A stretch of 64,000 nt of DNA from Enoplosus armatus (GCF_043641665.1 NC_092182.1:17783241-17847240), one strand, 5' to 3'; positions 38,701-48,394 are shown, numbered from the stretch's first letter. Translations and numbers: made by a program. Notes: a model not told the origin generated them from the letters alone.

Positions 38701-41700
38701 ACTCAAATTTGATAACAATGTGCATTTGACAGGAAACATAAAGGCCCGATTTCTAGCTCTGCAACTCTAAATTCAATTTTTATTGTTGGAATGAATGAAA
38801 TTCAAGTTTTATCATAAATCTTGCATGTTTATAATCCATTTTAACCATGTTTTAGTCATGATTTGTTCTGCCTACACATCTCTTTGTGTTCTTGTGTGTC
38901 CCCAAGGTCTCGCCCAGTCATCCATGTGATCAGAGATATATCTATCGACCCTCAATACATTGATCTGGAGCAGCACAACTGCAAGGGCAGAGAAGGAGTC
39001 TGGTGAGAACTGATAATGTGACAAACATCCAGGATAACTGAACTGAACCCAAATTTAAAAAACATAACTAGCTGCTAATGTTTTTGTTGTTTTTTGTCAA
39101 AATAATGTGTGATCTCAATCTATAATACTGTTGTAGTTGTAAAAACTGTAACACATATAATGTTTTTCACTCTTTCACCGTCTGCCTTTTTTAGCATGGA
39201 GGTCAAAGCCTGCTTCATCTTCGTAGCCCACCCAGAACACTACACACCACACATTAGTAAGTCACACCCATTTTTGTTCTTCTCTCATGTGGGACTTCAG
39301 ATCACCCCCTTAGTGACAGGAGTCATTTCTATTTACAGTGGAAAGTAACCTTATCTGTGGCGTAACGTTAGACTTTATTTTGATTAAATCACAGCTGTGT
39401 AATACTGTATTCCCTCAGATGGAGGTTTCATATATGTTCTGTCCCTGGTGGGCTCTTTAAATGCTCTCAGTGTGTGTCCTGACATTTTCTTTTTTTCAAT
39501 CCATCTCTCTTCATGCATCGCACTCGTTTTACTCCCCTCAAGCCCTGGTGGTGCTCTTTGAAGCCGACACCGACCGCAGGAAGTTGGGCCTCCCGCACCG
39601 TGTTAATTTCCTGGGTCGCAGCTCCCTGGAGCCGGAGTACACTCAGACAGAGGAAGTGGAGCTGCATTGGCAGCGCCACCCTGCGTGCGCCACTGCTGTC
39701 TTCCAGCTCCATGTCAGTAACTTAGATCTGTTCATGTTGTCCAGATCAGAAACACCAACTGTAGTTTCTTATTGTGCTGTTAAAATCATAAAGAGTTGTC
39801 TGATTCAGTTTGTAAACAATGATTGGTGGTTCTTGGTCTTGGTTTTTGTCTTTTATTTTACTCTGGTAGCAAAAGATGGATGAAAATGATAATACTTGAA
39901 CAGAGTAAAGGTATATAATGTGTTTATTGACAATCTACCTTTTGTAGAGTTTCAGGGCATTGAAGAGTTTACTTTTCATTCAATATTTTGACATATACGA
40001 GTCAAAATGCTGCAAAAATCCAAAATCCCCACTCTTTTGCCCCATAAACAAACTCTTTGACCAAATCTTTTGTTGACAATTAATCTTTTTTATAATCTCT
40101 GTCCACGCAGGAGAACATCCGGGACAAACTGCGTCCCATCTCGCTGGCGATAACCCACACTATCAAGCCTGTGCCACCACGCAGACACTCAGGTGCCAAG
40201 AGGCTGGAGAAGCTGGCGCCTGTGCTGAGTGTTTCCCCCTCTAACACGCTGCACTCTGAGGTGTGTAACGAAAAGGATGCTTAAGTATTTTATGGTCGGG
40301 ATTAATTTTAACGGGCTACACTTGCCCGCAGATTACCGCATAAACAAGTCGAGCTTTATGAGACACTTCCCGTCAACAGATTCTTTCTGCAGAAGTTTGG
40401 GCTTGTCAAGGCTAGTGAAAGACATCCATACACACATAAAGCATATCTAGCTGAAAAACATGATTTGGGGTAACAACAAAAGCATGGATAAACGTGCTAA
40501 ATTAGGTTTTTGAAAAAATACGGGGATTCAGACTGGATTGCTTGGCTTGATTCTGTTGATTAAAAGTTGTTACTTTACATGCACCTCAGTTAAATACAAT
40601 ACTGCTGCAGTGAAGATCCTTGACACACATAAATCACAATAAACTGAGTCAGTTTTTGAGTCAGCATCCTTTCCTGGAGCCTTTTGCTGATTCACCGTCT
40701 TACCTTCTCTCACACACACACATCCACTGGCTGCATCCATCGTTTTTAACCTCATGCAGTTTTTCCTCCCTCTGATGCAATTAGGGCTGTAACAACATTA
40801 ATGATTAATCTGTTGATTATTAACTTGATTACTTGATTAATCGTTTAATCTATAATATGTCATAAAATAGAGAAAAATGCCTGTTACAATTCCTCAAAGC
40901 AACGCCTTCAAATTTCTTGATTTGTCTGACCAACAGTCAAAAACCCAAAGAAATTCAACTTAATATACGAATAATACGAAGAAGACCATTTGAGAAGCTG
41001 CAACTAGTGATTTTTTGACACTTTTGCTTGAAATATAACTCAGTTGCTGATTGATTGTCAGTTGATCGACTAATCGATGAATTGAGTAATTCTTTTAGCA
41101 CTAAATGCAGTCAAAGCCTTTTTCCAAAATTAACACATTTCAGCATTTACCATGCTGCCTCATTGAATCTTGCACTAAAAACCTGAAAGTAGATGTATCA
41201 TGTGTTTTCCGTCTGAAGGTGAACTTCCTGCGAGAAGGATGCGGATATGACAAAATCTGCCAGAGCAACTTGAAGCTGAGCTACCAGTTTGGAACACGAC
41301 CTCTGACCTCCGACCTCTTCACCCCTCTGCCAAAGTTGGTATCTGAGCTGGTGGTCTTTATGATGCAAACTGTCGCCTAGCAACGTATACCCCCAACACA
41401 AACAATTATGTGTGTGTGTGTGCATACGAATGTTAACCATGAAAACGTAATATTTTAATATCTGTATGGAGTTTTATTTTTCAACATTCACTTGATTCTT
41501 AATTTCTTAATTGATCAGCTGATAGTAAGGTTACCTCTCTAAAGGGTTTAGAAGCTGATACTGATGGATGTATCAGTGCTTGATGAATCATTTACTGGAT
41601 CAGTTATAAGCCTTCATAACAACTTTTAGGCTGCCAAGTTGTGAAAAGAACTTTTGGCTGTTTATATATCGTGGGTTTATATCATGTCTTGTAGAATAAA

Positions 41701-43340
41701 ATCATGTGAAGTTAGTTATCTAACAACATCTTCAATAATCAGACTCCATTCATTATTATTATTAAAAACTAAAGCAATAATACGTAATTTGTTGAGTATT
41801 TTCTTGACAACTGTAAATGTGTGTTTTCCATCTCAATTCCCCCCTCATCTGTCTTCTTTCGCTTCGTGTAGAGATGAGGATGATGTGCAGGTGTTCTCCC
41901 TGTCAGAACAGCGGCTGGTGGTGCTGGAGATCACCGTCACCAACATGCCCTCTGACCCCCTGGACCCTGAGGAGGACGGAGATGACGCCCACGCTGCTCA
42001 GCTGCTTGTCTCCCTTCCAGACACTCTGTCGTATGCCGGCTCCAGGATCCCACCACAGGTACAAGTCTTGTAGAGGTGGATTCTTATACTAGAAACGTGT
42101 GTTTGGATTCCTGTTTTTGCTGATAGTGTTTGTTTGATGTCCTGACTGACTGTAGATGAGATGCCAGGCAAATCAGAATGGCTCCCAAGTTGAATGTGAG
42201 CTGGGAAACCCTGTGAAACGAAACACGAAGGTAAGGAAACAATGTGAATTCAGTCAAAGCTCGGAGGGCTGTCAGGATTAAAAGATGCAGCTTGTTGCCA
42301 TAAAAGAAAAATATATTTTTTAAATAATTCACATACTTTTCATGCCATACCTTTTCACCAATTATTATGTCTGAAATATCAATTCATTTGTTGCTTTCAG
42401 CTGAAATTCTCCATAAACTTGAGCACATCTAACATCACAATCGAGACCACTGAGCTGACAGCAGATCTCTTACTGACAACGTAAGCCCTCTACATTTTTT
42501 TTTCTGACATCGAAAAGTCAAACGACCCCATGATGGACTCACTTCTTGTTCCACTCACGTCCAGCCTTTGATTATTTGATTGCAGTTGACTTAACTTGAC
42601 TTGTTGAGACCAAATAATCCTTTTGATCGAAGTGTTTGTTCATGGTTTTGTCCTCAGTATCAGTGAGCAGCCCAACCTGGCACCGGTCACAGCTTTTGCT
42701 AAAGTTGTGATAGAGCTCCCTCTGTCTGTCAGTGGGTGAGTGAACTCTTCACCGTTTCTTCACCAATATTTAAAACTGTCTGTGGCTGAGAAAGCCTGCA
42801 TTATCTTAGTTCACTTAAACCCTTAAAATACACATTTTCCCTTTAGCTTTAAGTTTGATCATGTTATTCCATGCTGCCTGAAAGTGTCACATACTGAGAT
42901 ATCATAGATATCGCGTGGATCATTTTATACATCAAATTTGGCCTGAGATATTTAGTATCTTTGGAAACTTTGGGATCTCGTCAGGAATTTAAAATAAAGT
43001 TTATAACGATTTAACGATGTGCATGCATGACTTTGTGATGACTGGCCCATCAGAGAGCAGCTGTGTAAGTAAAGACTTCAAGGTTTAAGATTCATCTTGC
43101 TCTCTAGCAGGTATGAGAGACTATAGGCTATAATCCTAGGCAGTTTAAGCAGTACAGAAAGCTATATGAAGCTGTGTGAGTGTGTATGCAGCTGTCTGAC
43201 CCACTGATGTGATCGTGTTTTACTGTAGGCTTGCTCGTCCTCACCAGCTGTTCTTCAGTGGGACAGTGAAGGGAGAGAGTGCCATGACCAGTCTGGAGGA
43301 CATCGGCAGCCCAGTGGATTTTGAGTTTGTGGTGAGGAAC

Positions 43341-43398
<58 letters not shown>

Positions 43399-46300
43399 GC
43401 TTTTCCCTTGTATGTGTGTTTTGATTACCATGTGGACACAAGTGAGCACCGCCAATCATCGCAGTTTCTTCATATATATTTTCTGTCTGTCAGGTCGCTA
43501 ATCCCGGGCAAGCTCTGCAGACGTTCGGCTCGGCCTTCCTCAACATCATGTGGCCTTACGAGCTGAACAATGAGAAGTGGCTCCTGTATCCGGCCAGCTT
43601 GAAGTTTGAGGGTCACCCAGACACACACTGCACCCCAACAGGGGCCCTGAATCCTCTGAAGCTACACAGCTCCTCGCCTGCAGAGCTTCCACAGCCTGTC
43701 AATCACATGGTAAGTAGAGCAGAGTTAAGTTTTGACTGTGGTACACACATTTTCTGCATCCGCCTTTACTGCCACAGAAGGTGCTGTCGGCCTGGAAGGT
43801 TCCCAAAGGTAGCGAAAGGTAAGGAGCCATGATAAGAGCTGGTTAAATTCTTTGAATGCTAAGGAACGTCGCTTCAGTGCTTCCTTTCCTTAGCTCATTT
43901 ATCCTAAGAATCACAGCTTCATCGTCTATACTGTCAGTTTAGTTTATTAAACACATTTCAACCACTTAGAGACTGATTGTTCTCTGCCTCAATTCCACCA
44001 GGCTGGGCGAACACGCCGCTCCCACCCAGGGGAGGAAGGTCAAGTGATGACAAAAGGCAGCGTGGGACGAACCACTCCAGCTGTGGCAGCTTCAGAGAGA
44101 CGCAAGTCACTCAAACTGGTAAGAAGACAGAAGGCAAGAGGAGAGAGAAGCAGATTGAAACAAATGAGAAGAAGGGAAAACAAGAGGGAATAATGCAAAT
44201 CCATGTTTTATTGATTTCCTGCTACTGCACATACAGGCCAGTAAACACACCTAAAATATACATGCACAAATGAAAAAAAAATACACTACTTTTATAGCTG
44301 CTTATGTCTCCAGTTCAGAGTGCTCAGCTGTCATTTTGTCCTCCAGGATTGTCTCTTGGGGTCGGCACGCTGTGTCCTGTTTCAGTGTCCCCTCCACAGC
44401 TTCTCCGGTCAGGCTGTCCTGAAGATCCACGCCAGGCTGTGGAACAGCAGTTTCATAGAGGTAAAAGAAAATCCTGTCATCGTTACATCAGCACCTTACA
44501 GCTGCTGCTGGCACTCACGTTGATCTAATGCAAGTGAATGAATGATAACTGCAGCGAGGGCGTTTACATGATGAATGATTTAACACAAGATGTTTGGAGG
44601 CTTTGATGTTAGGGCAGACAGCTGTCAGCTTTGACCACTAAGTCACCTGCAGCTGAACGTTTAATATTCACTTGGAGATCCAAGAAATATTCTACCAACA
44701 TGCTTTGTCCTTGAGCATCCAATAAAATGGGTTTGAGATGGTGCTTTTCTTCTGTGCTAGTGCGTGTTATGATAGGAATATGTTTGCTAAAACTACAAAC
44801 ACAAGACCAGGTTATAGAAGAACATCATTTCCCTGTAAGTGTGAAGGTGTACTTGCAGGTTTTAAATGATGTGATGGGTTATATAAAACAAAAACGCTTT
44901 ATAGGGAGAAAAAAAGACTGGGATTTAGATTTTGACAGAACAATGTATCTGAATCAGCAAAGCACTGTATTATTCTGAACAGTTTGTGTGTGTAACTGAT
45001 CATCTATTAAATACCAAGTTTTCATTGTTGTTTCTCTCTCTGTCTCTCAGGAGTTTCCAGCAGTTAGTGCTCTGGAGCTGCTGGTCAGAGCCAACATCAC
45101 TGTGAAGTCGAGCATCAAACACCTGGTCCTCAAGGACGCTGCTGCACAGGTACTGAGCACACTTCAGTTCATGTGTCCTCATGAAATTTTGTTCACTAGA
45201 TGTCTGTTAGTGTAAAACTCAACTTTTTTTAAATTATATTATATTATATTATATAATTATATTATAAATTGGCAGCACCTATTAAATACACCTATTATCT
45301 TAACAGTCATGTGTGACTGAGGCCTGACTCCAGCTGTGATAAACATCTCCTCCTCTCCAGGTCCCAGTGATGATCTATCCTGAGCCGGGTCTTGCTGACC
45401 AGTACTCGATCCCCTGGTGGATCATCCTCATAGCCATCCTGGCAGGCATCCTGCTGCTGACTCTACTGGTCTGCATACTGTGGAAGGTAACGCACAGGAT
45501 ATCTACCTGTAACTGCATTTGTACTCGTACTCTCTATACACCTTCATGTCATATGTTTTAAGTCTCAAAACAATGAATATTTTGTCATTAAATACTAACA
45601 TGAACACTAACTGTGCCCCTTTAAGATTCACTTTAATAGCAAATATTGATATATGCAGTTCTATGGCCTATATATAAGAGATCCTTATAGTTTCATTGAC
45701 TTCATCCCTGTTATCTCACCGTTATTACTCTGGCGTTGTCTTTCACTTTTCATGGTAGTCCAATTATTTCTTTCGGCTTTGTTCTGTTCTGTCCTATAAT
45801 CATTTTATTCCTTCCAGCTCACTCATCTGTTCCTTTCCTCTTTTGTACTTCTGTGTGTCATTTCTTTTGTTTTGTCTCCTCTCAATTCCATGGGGGGGCT
45901 CTCTATCCCCTTTCATTTCTCATTGTTTCCCCCCTGTTTTGCTTCCCCCGTGACTTCCCTGTGGCGATCTGTTGCCCAGTGTGGGTTCTTCAAACGCAGT
46001 GAGAGGCGCCGACACTATGAGACGGAGTACTACCGCGCCCATTTGGGGGTCCAACCCTCGGAGGTGGAGAAGCAGGCATCAGAACTATAAAGAATATTTC
46101 ACTCTGGCCTGCTCTCCCCTCCTCCTCTCCCTCCAAGTGGTAAAAATACTCACAATCGCTTTGTTCCTCGACCCACTCTGGTGTGGCTGGTGGTGTTCAC
46201 TACAGTATGAAATATTAGCACATTTTGGCACTCCTAATAACTAAAACACACAGATGTGATATTGTAGCATATATGGGTAATTGACTGTTTGTTAAGGTCG

Positions 46301-48394
46301 GCCCCCCCAGTTACAGTTGCTATGCTTAGCAAGCATTTCGTACTGCATGGCACATTTGCAGTGATAACAGTGGCAGATTTATATATTTATTTATAACCCT
46401 ATTTCTAATTGCTTAGTTTTTTTTTAAATAGTTGAAAATCACAATTCCCCAAACTAATATCTTCAAACTGACAGTTCTGCCACCCTTAGTTACTGTTGCT
46501 ATGCCTTTCAAGCTTCACGTTTTTAGCACGGCACATGTGCAGTTTACAATGATACAATGATAACCGCTCAAAAGCTTTGTCATTTTGGAAACAATGGGTC
46601 CTTGATTTAATTTCTAGCCGGCGAACATACATTTTGCTGGCTAAAATGACAACTGTCGCTGGCAGATTGTATTAGCTCCAGCTAGCTAGCTAATTAAGCT
46701 AACGTTGGTTGAAAATGCTGTCTCCGGATGAGTTTTTAATGTTCCAGCTGACTCGTTTTAAAACAAGAACCTTGTAAAATAGGTGGCTCTCCCAGCTTTT
46801 GAGTCTATATGAGGGAACGACCCCTTAAACAGTGCGCTTGACGGCTACACACATATCGTGCTAAAAGACTGGGGCTAAAGTTAGTATCTTCACCAGTTGA
46901 TGACCCAGAGTACATGTAAATGGACGTTACAGCATTGTTTCACCAATGCAGTCTAGAGATAGTTAACGTTAATAAGTATGATGATAAAATTCTCATCATA
47001 AGGTAACATAACTCTGATTGCCTGCTTTACTGAACCTACACACTTGGACAAACACAACAGAGGTAGATTTATGCTTTATTGTTTGTATTTTCATTACCTA
47101 CTTTCCAAATCTAATAAAGGAGAACAGAGCAGCTAATGTTAGACCTCTTTACATTTTCGCTTTTGACTTTTTTGTTTTGGAAAGGCTAAAATACCTCAAA
47201 GAGCCACATGAAACTACTTCAACATTTAGAGGAACTCGAAGCTTGATGGACCCGCTGTGCCTAGTGACGGTTACTAAACTGATTTCAATCGCTGTTCTGG
47301 CGGAGGGGTTTAACAGACGGTCAATTACAGTTATGGTATCAATGCCAGCTGTGCTTACTCATATTATTACAAGGTCTCTTCAACCAATCAGGCACTTGGC
47401 TGAAACAATTTGCCACAGCAGTGCTTTCTGTTATTAGATTATGGATGGCAGAAATGTGCTGTTTTGTTGTATAAATTAATTAAAAAACGGATTCCTTTAT
47501 TTAGCATTGTTTTGTCTTTTTAATCTGTGTCTACTGAACACCATCCAGTCACCTCTCCTTCAGGGCTTTCAGATGCCTGCTGTGCTGTGTGTTGTGCCTC
47601 TGCTGTTGACGTCCCACTTTAATTATCTACACTTGTTCATTCTGGCACCAGTTTATGAAGACTATTCGTCGTTTTCATGATTGTGCTTCTCAGGCACTTT
47701 TCAATCTATTAACACTCATGACCGACTGGCTTTTTCAGGTGTCAGAATCAACTTGTCATTAATATCAGTGGGTTTTTTTGTTCGTATTAATGTGTGAAAT
47801 TTGTCTTAATGGCACTTTGGCAGTGTGTTGGTGTGTAAATCAAGGACACTTGATTAAGACTGATGCTGATGAAGTAGAAATGTAGAGCATGTGGATGTGC
47901 TTTTTGGGTGAATGTACTTCTGTATTAAAAAGTCACCTTGACTGCACAAGGTCATCAGATATTCACTTTTTCTTCTCATCTCTCTGAGATGAAGTAGAAG
48001 ACTTTAATACAATAAATTAGATTTTATACTTCTCTTACTAGGCATGATATTGGAAAGTTGACCCTCTTATCTACTGAAATAAGGAAAAACTAATGCAAAT
48101 GATTTGCAGTCGCATTCTTATATATGACATCAGTTAATTCTTTGTTTTTTCCTTCCTTTCTGTCCCTCCATCCCTTTCTCCCTTTCTTCCTCTATCTGCA
48201 CTCCTTCCTGCTTTCCTTCCTCTTTCCTGCACTGACAGTGTGGCTTCTTCCAACGGGCCCACTACAAAGACAAATTGCCTCAGTACCACGCGGTGAAGAT
48301 TCCTCGCGAGGACCGGCCACAGTTCCAGACTGAGAAGTCCGGAGTTGTCCATAAAAAGGAATGGGCCACGCACTGGAGCGACGGGACCTCGTAA
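15378..48394 (+). CDS. itga7: integrin alpha-7, complete gene with alternative X and A/B exons
   Basis: Laminin-receptor alpha subunit pairing with beta-1 at the muscle cell surface. Exons: 15378-15595, 30596-30723, 31205-31284, 31584-31839, 33263-33394 or 34119-34226, 37044-37251, 37931-38127, 38302-38390, 38545-38672, 38907-39002, 39195-39256, 39543-39712, 40111-40260, 41219-41334, 41872-42058, 42156-42230, 42401-42480, 42658-42735, 43229-43331, 43494-43709, 44002-44118, 44347-44460, 45051-45149, 45361-45486, then 45980-46090 (A) or 48239-48394 (B). Joined with 33263-33394 and B it gives 1126 aa in frame (human about 1137). Signal peptide, then FNLD; seven-blade propeller; cation loops D336-L-N-R-D-G, D399-L-D-Q-D-G, D457-I-D-N-N; RTRR furin-type site ending at R929; TM about 1052-1074; CGFF-R tail. 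ITGA7 is chosen over ITGA6/3 by the tail [10 protein letters not shown] and the X exons (PYE..LIPVP..SY.G, YKTL). Confidence 0.95.
16480..16795 (+). repeat. AAGTAAAAGTA-type repeat with internal (TA)n microsatellite
   Basis: It begins CCAGTGATGGAAGAAGTATTCTGG and ends TTACTTTCCATCACTG, inverted ends typical of the family. An uninterrupted (TA)n run of about 65 nt (16565-16629) splits it, probably expanded from an internal TA-rich site. Confidence 0.8.
17889..17948. repeat. Hairpin: 17-bp perfect arms, 26-nt loop
   Basis: GAAATGTATTATTCAGA (17889-17905) is the exact reverse complement of 17932-17948. It lies in itga7 intron 1. The size is compatible with a short transposon remnant or a small RNA hairpin; nothing else supports a function. 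Confidence 0.7.
20094..20540. repeat. TTAGCTTAGC-type palindromic interspersed repeat
   Basis: Contains AGCCAGCAGCCGGTTAGCTTAG and its inverted counterpart TAAGCTAAGCTAACTGGCTGCTAGC, plus ends reading AGTTTGACA and CAAAATGTCAAACT. A second copy is at 51303-51720. It is a common teleost non-autonomous element. Confidence 0.7.
21541..21570. repeat. (GT)n microsatellite
   Basis: About 15 pure GT units preceded by imperfect GT repeats; within itga7 intron 1. Confidence 0.95.
24333..24378. repeat. (GT)n followed by (GA)n microsatellite
   Basis: A compound tract in itga7 intron 1: about 17 GT units then about 6 GA units. Confidence 0.95.
26267..26326. repeat. (AT)n microsatellite
   Basis: About 60 nt of AT with two TT/TA interruptions. 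It is self-complementary and abuts a copy of the repeat family seen at 13120. Confidence 0.95.
26330..26545 (+). repeat. Copy of the 'TTTGGTCCAGACTAAAATAT' fish repeat
   Basis: Phrases GTCGTCCACCACTTTGGTCC, AAATATTAAATATCAACATC and TTAGCATGCCGACATTAGAA match the family at 13120, 29040 and 34760. Confidence 0.55.
26626..26839. repeat. Two (CA)n microsatellites flanking 140 bp
   Basis: Tracts at 26626-26657 and 26801-26839, each of more than 15 CA units, separated by non-repetitive sequence. Confidence 0.95.
27098..27366 (+). repeat. ATTAATCGATTAAT-type repeat, degenerate copy
   Basis: Contains AGTCAAAAACCCAAAGATATTC, GAGAAGCTGGAGCTTGTGAATG and TTTGGCAATTTTG, the conserved interior of this family. 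The ends are eroded. Confidence 0.6.
29040..29410 (-). repeat. Fish repeat rich in GCTAACATGC / GTTAGCATG phrases
   Basis: Runs such as TAGCATGTTAACATGCTAAG and CTAACATTAGCGTTAGATGAAAATTCAGG belong to the family also present at 34760-35170. Confidence 0.6.
30735..31045 (-). repeat. ATTAATCGATTAAT-type repeat in itga7 intron 2
   Basis: Begins just after the exon 2 donor with GGACTGAAACGATTCGTCAATT and contains CTCAAATGTGAATATTTGCTGG, the reverse-strand reading of this family. Confidence 0.65.
31840..33262 (+). other. itga7 intron 4
   Basis: No exon recognised between exon 4 and the first X exon. It contains a short (GAAA)n run near 32165 and an imperfect (GT)n tract at 32752-32785. Confidence 0.7.
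33263..33394 (+). CDS. itga7: itga7 alternative X exon, 44 codons (matches the human 44-aa X segment)
   Basis: 132 nt, phase 1 at both ends, so it can be used or skipped without a frameshift. It encodes [15 protein letters not shown] then YDDGPYE and [11 protein letters not shown], aligning with human alpha-7 LDDGPYEAGG..RLIPVPANSYFG. It lies between propeller blades III and IV, where alternative X1/X2 exons of alpha-7 are known to alter laminin-isoform preference. Acceptor ttccag is good; donor gtagga is weak. I take this as the X2-type exon, but the X1/X2 labels should be checked. Confidence 0.9.
33979..34110 (+). promoter_or_regulatory. Long pyrimidine tract before the second itga7 X exon
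   Basis: About 130 nt almost purely C and T (for example CTCCCCTTTTTCTTCTCTTT) end just before acceptor ATAG at 34115. A tract far longer than a normal polypyrimidine tract is a candidate landing site for PTB-type splicing repressors. This is inference from composition. Confidence 0.5.
34119..34226 (+). CDS. itga7: itga7 alternative X exon, 36 codons (matches the human 40-aa X segment)
   Basis: 108 nt, phase 1 at both ends, interchangeable with 33263-33394. It encodes [20 protein letters not shown] ending AHNSYLG, aligning with human LLFVTNIDSSDPDQLVYKTL..ALNSYLG. It is four codons shorter than the human exon. Acceptor ATAG follows a long pyrimidine tract; donor gtttgt is weak. Including both X exons would also keep frame, as reported for a human isoform. 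Confidence 0.9.
34760..35170 (+). repeat. Fish repeat: GCTAACATGCTGATG..GTTGAGATATTTCAG
   Basis: Contains ACAATGCTAACATGCTGATG, AGCACTAAACACAAAGTACAG and ATCAAATAGTTGTTGAGATATTTCAG. The phrase CATGAATGTCT occurs twice inside (about 34948 and 35081), suggesting an internal duplication. Confidence 0.7.
36310..36423 (+). promoter_or_regulatory. Cluster of three TGCATG (RBFOX-type) sites
   Basis: TGCATG at 36310-36315, 36391-36396 and 36418-36423, all on the transcribed strand. UGCAUG is the established RBFOX binding element, and RBFOX proteins direct muscle alternative splicing. The link to the X exons is inference. Confidence 0.5.
37312..37803 (+). repeat. AAGTAAAAGTA-type repeat in an itga7 intron
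   Basis: Starts ACCAGTGGTGGAAGTAGCATTC and ends TAGTTGCATTTTACCACTTTGG, with AAAATACTCATTTACAAGTAAAAG inside. It is a near full-length copy by comparison with 16480-16795 and 11148-12000. Confidence 0.8.
37931..38672 (+). CDS. itga7: itga7 exons encoding the calcium-binding FG-GAP blades
   Basis: Three exons (37931-38127, 38302-38390, 38545-38672) encode the propeller repeats with [24 protein letters not shown] and [14 protein letters not shown]. The DxDxDGxxxD-type loops are at residues 336-344, 399-407 and 457-465. The last has N-N instead of D-G in the middle, as in human alpha-7 (DMDGNQYPD differs by one residue). Confidence 0.9.
39543..40260 (+). CDS. itga7: itga7 exons of the thigh region, with basic PPRRH site
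   Basis: Exons 39543-39712 ([20 protein letters not shown]..) and 40111-40260 ([15 protein letters not shown]..) match human ADTDRRL and ENVKDKLRAIVVTLS. The second contains [11 protein letters not shown] (Arg 612-613), aligned with the basic site in human alpha-7 that is known to be proteolytically cut. Confidence 0.88.
40782..41106 (+). repeat. ATTAATCGATTAAT-type repeat in itga7 intron
   Basis: Starts TTAGGGCTGTAACAACATTAATG, contains CAACAGTCAAAAACCCAAAG and ends with ATTGTCAGTTGATCGACTAATCG. It is one of the more complete copies in the window and lies 110 bp before the exon at 41219. Confidence 0.8.
43343..43396. repeat. (GT)n microsatellite immediately after an itga7 splice donor
   Basis: 54 nt of pure GT starting 12 nt after the exon end at 43331. 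Length polymorphism is expected. UG repeats bind CELF and TDP-43 proteins, so it could influence use of this donor. Confidence 0.95.
43494..44118 (+). CDS. itga7: itga7 calf-2 exons including the heavy/light chain cleavage site
   Basis: Exon 43494-43709 encodes [31 protein letters not shown], matching human [19 protein letters not shown]. Exon 44002-44118 begins [17 protein letters not shown] (926-929) fits the RxRR furin-type consensus, at the position of human DRRRRELEPP, so the precursor should be cut into disulfide-linked chains. The linker sequence after the site is not conserved with human, as expected for this loop. Confidence 0.9.
45361..45486 (+). CDS. itga7: itga7 transmembrane exon
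   Basis: Encodes [36 protein letters not shown], phase 0 at both ends. The hydrophobic segment [19 protein letters not shown] is the single-pass helix. Both tail exons begin with CGFF, which completes the membrane-proximal motif. Confidence 0.95.
45980..46090 (+). CDS. itga7: itga7 alternative cytoplasmic tail A
   Basis: Encodes [20 protein letters not shown] then [16 protein letters not shown] and stop, 36 residues. It resembles the A tails of alpha-7 (YHRAHLAVQPS), alpha-6 and alpha-3 (QPS..E). Acceptor gcccag is strong. The open frame ends inside the exon, so inclusion gives the 1111-aa form. A possible downstream donor (AAGTG/gtaaaa at 46140) would allow splicing on to exon B as 3' UTR. 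Confidence 0.9.
   Translation, partial: CGFFKRSERRRHYETEYYRAHLGVQPSEVEKQASEL
46091..48238 (+). other. itga7 intron between tail exons A and B
   Basis: 2.1 kb without recognisable exons. A TGCATG element lies at 46344-46349, about 255 nt downstream of exon A. The open frame at 47018-47437 shows no family resemblance. Confidence 0.65.
48239..48394 (+). CDS. itga7: itga7 alternative cytoplasmic tail B
   Basis: Encodes [20 protein letters not shown] then [15 protein letters not shown], ending [10 protein letters not shown] and stop, 51 residues. [11 protein letters not shown] is diagnostic of the alpha-7 B tail. The membrane-proximal motif reads GFFQR instead of the usual GFFKR. A pyrimidine-rich stretch and acceptor gacag precede it. 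This form gives the 1126-aa protein. Confidence 0.93.
   Translation, partial: CGFFQRAHYKDKLPQYHAVKIPREDRPQFQTEKSGVVHKKEWATHWSDGTS

Noticed and set aside
43241..43459. Minus-strand open frames rich in His-Thr (also at 13653, 25294, 32660, 52657)
   Set aside because: They are translations of (CA)n/(GT)n microsatellites, without start context, domain or splice support.
43779..43819. A 41-nt exon-like segment in itga7 with acceptor CACAG and donor GTAAGG
   Set aside because: 41 nt would shift the frame between two phase-0 exons, and the alpha-7 alignment is complete without it. It was kept only as a possible cryptic exon.
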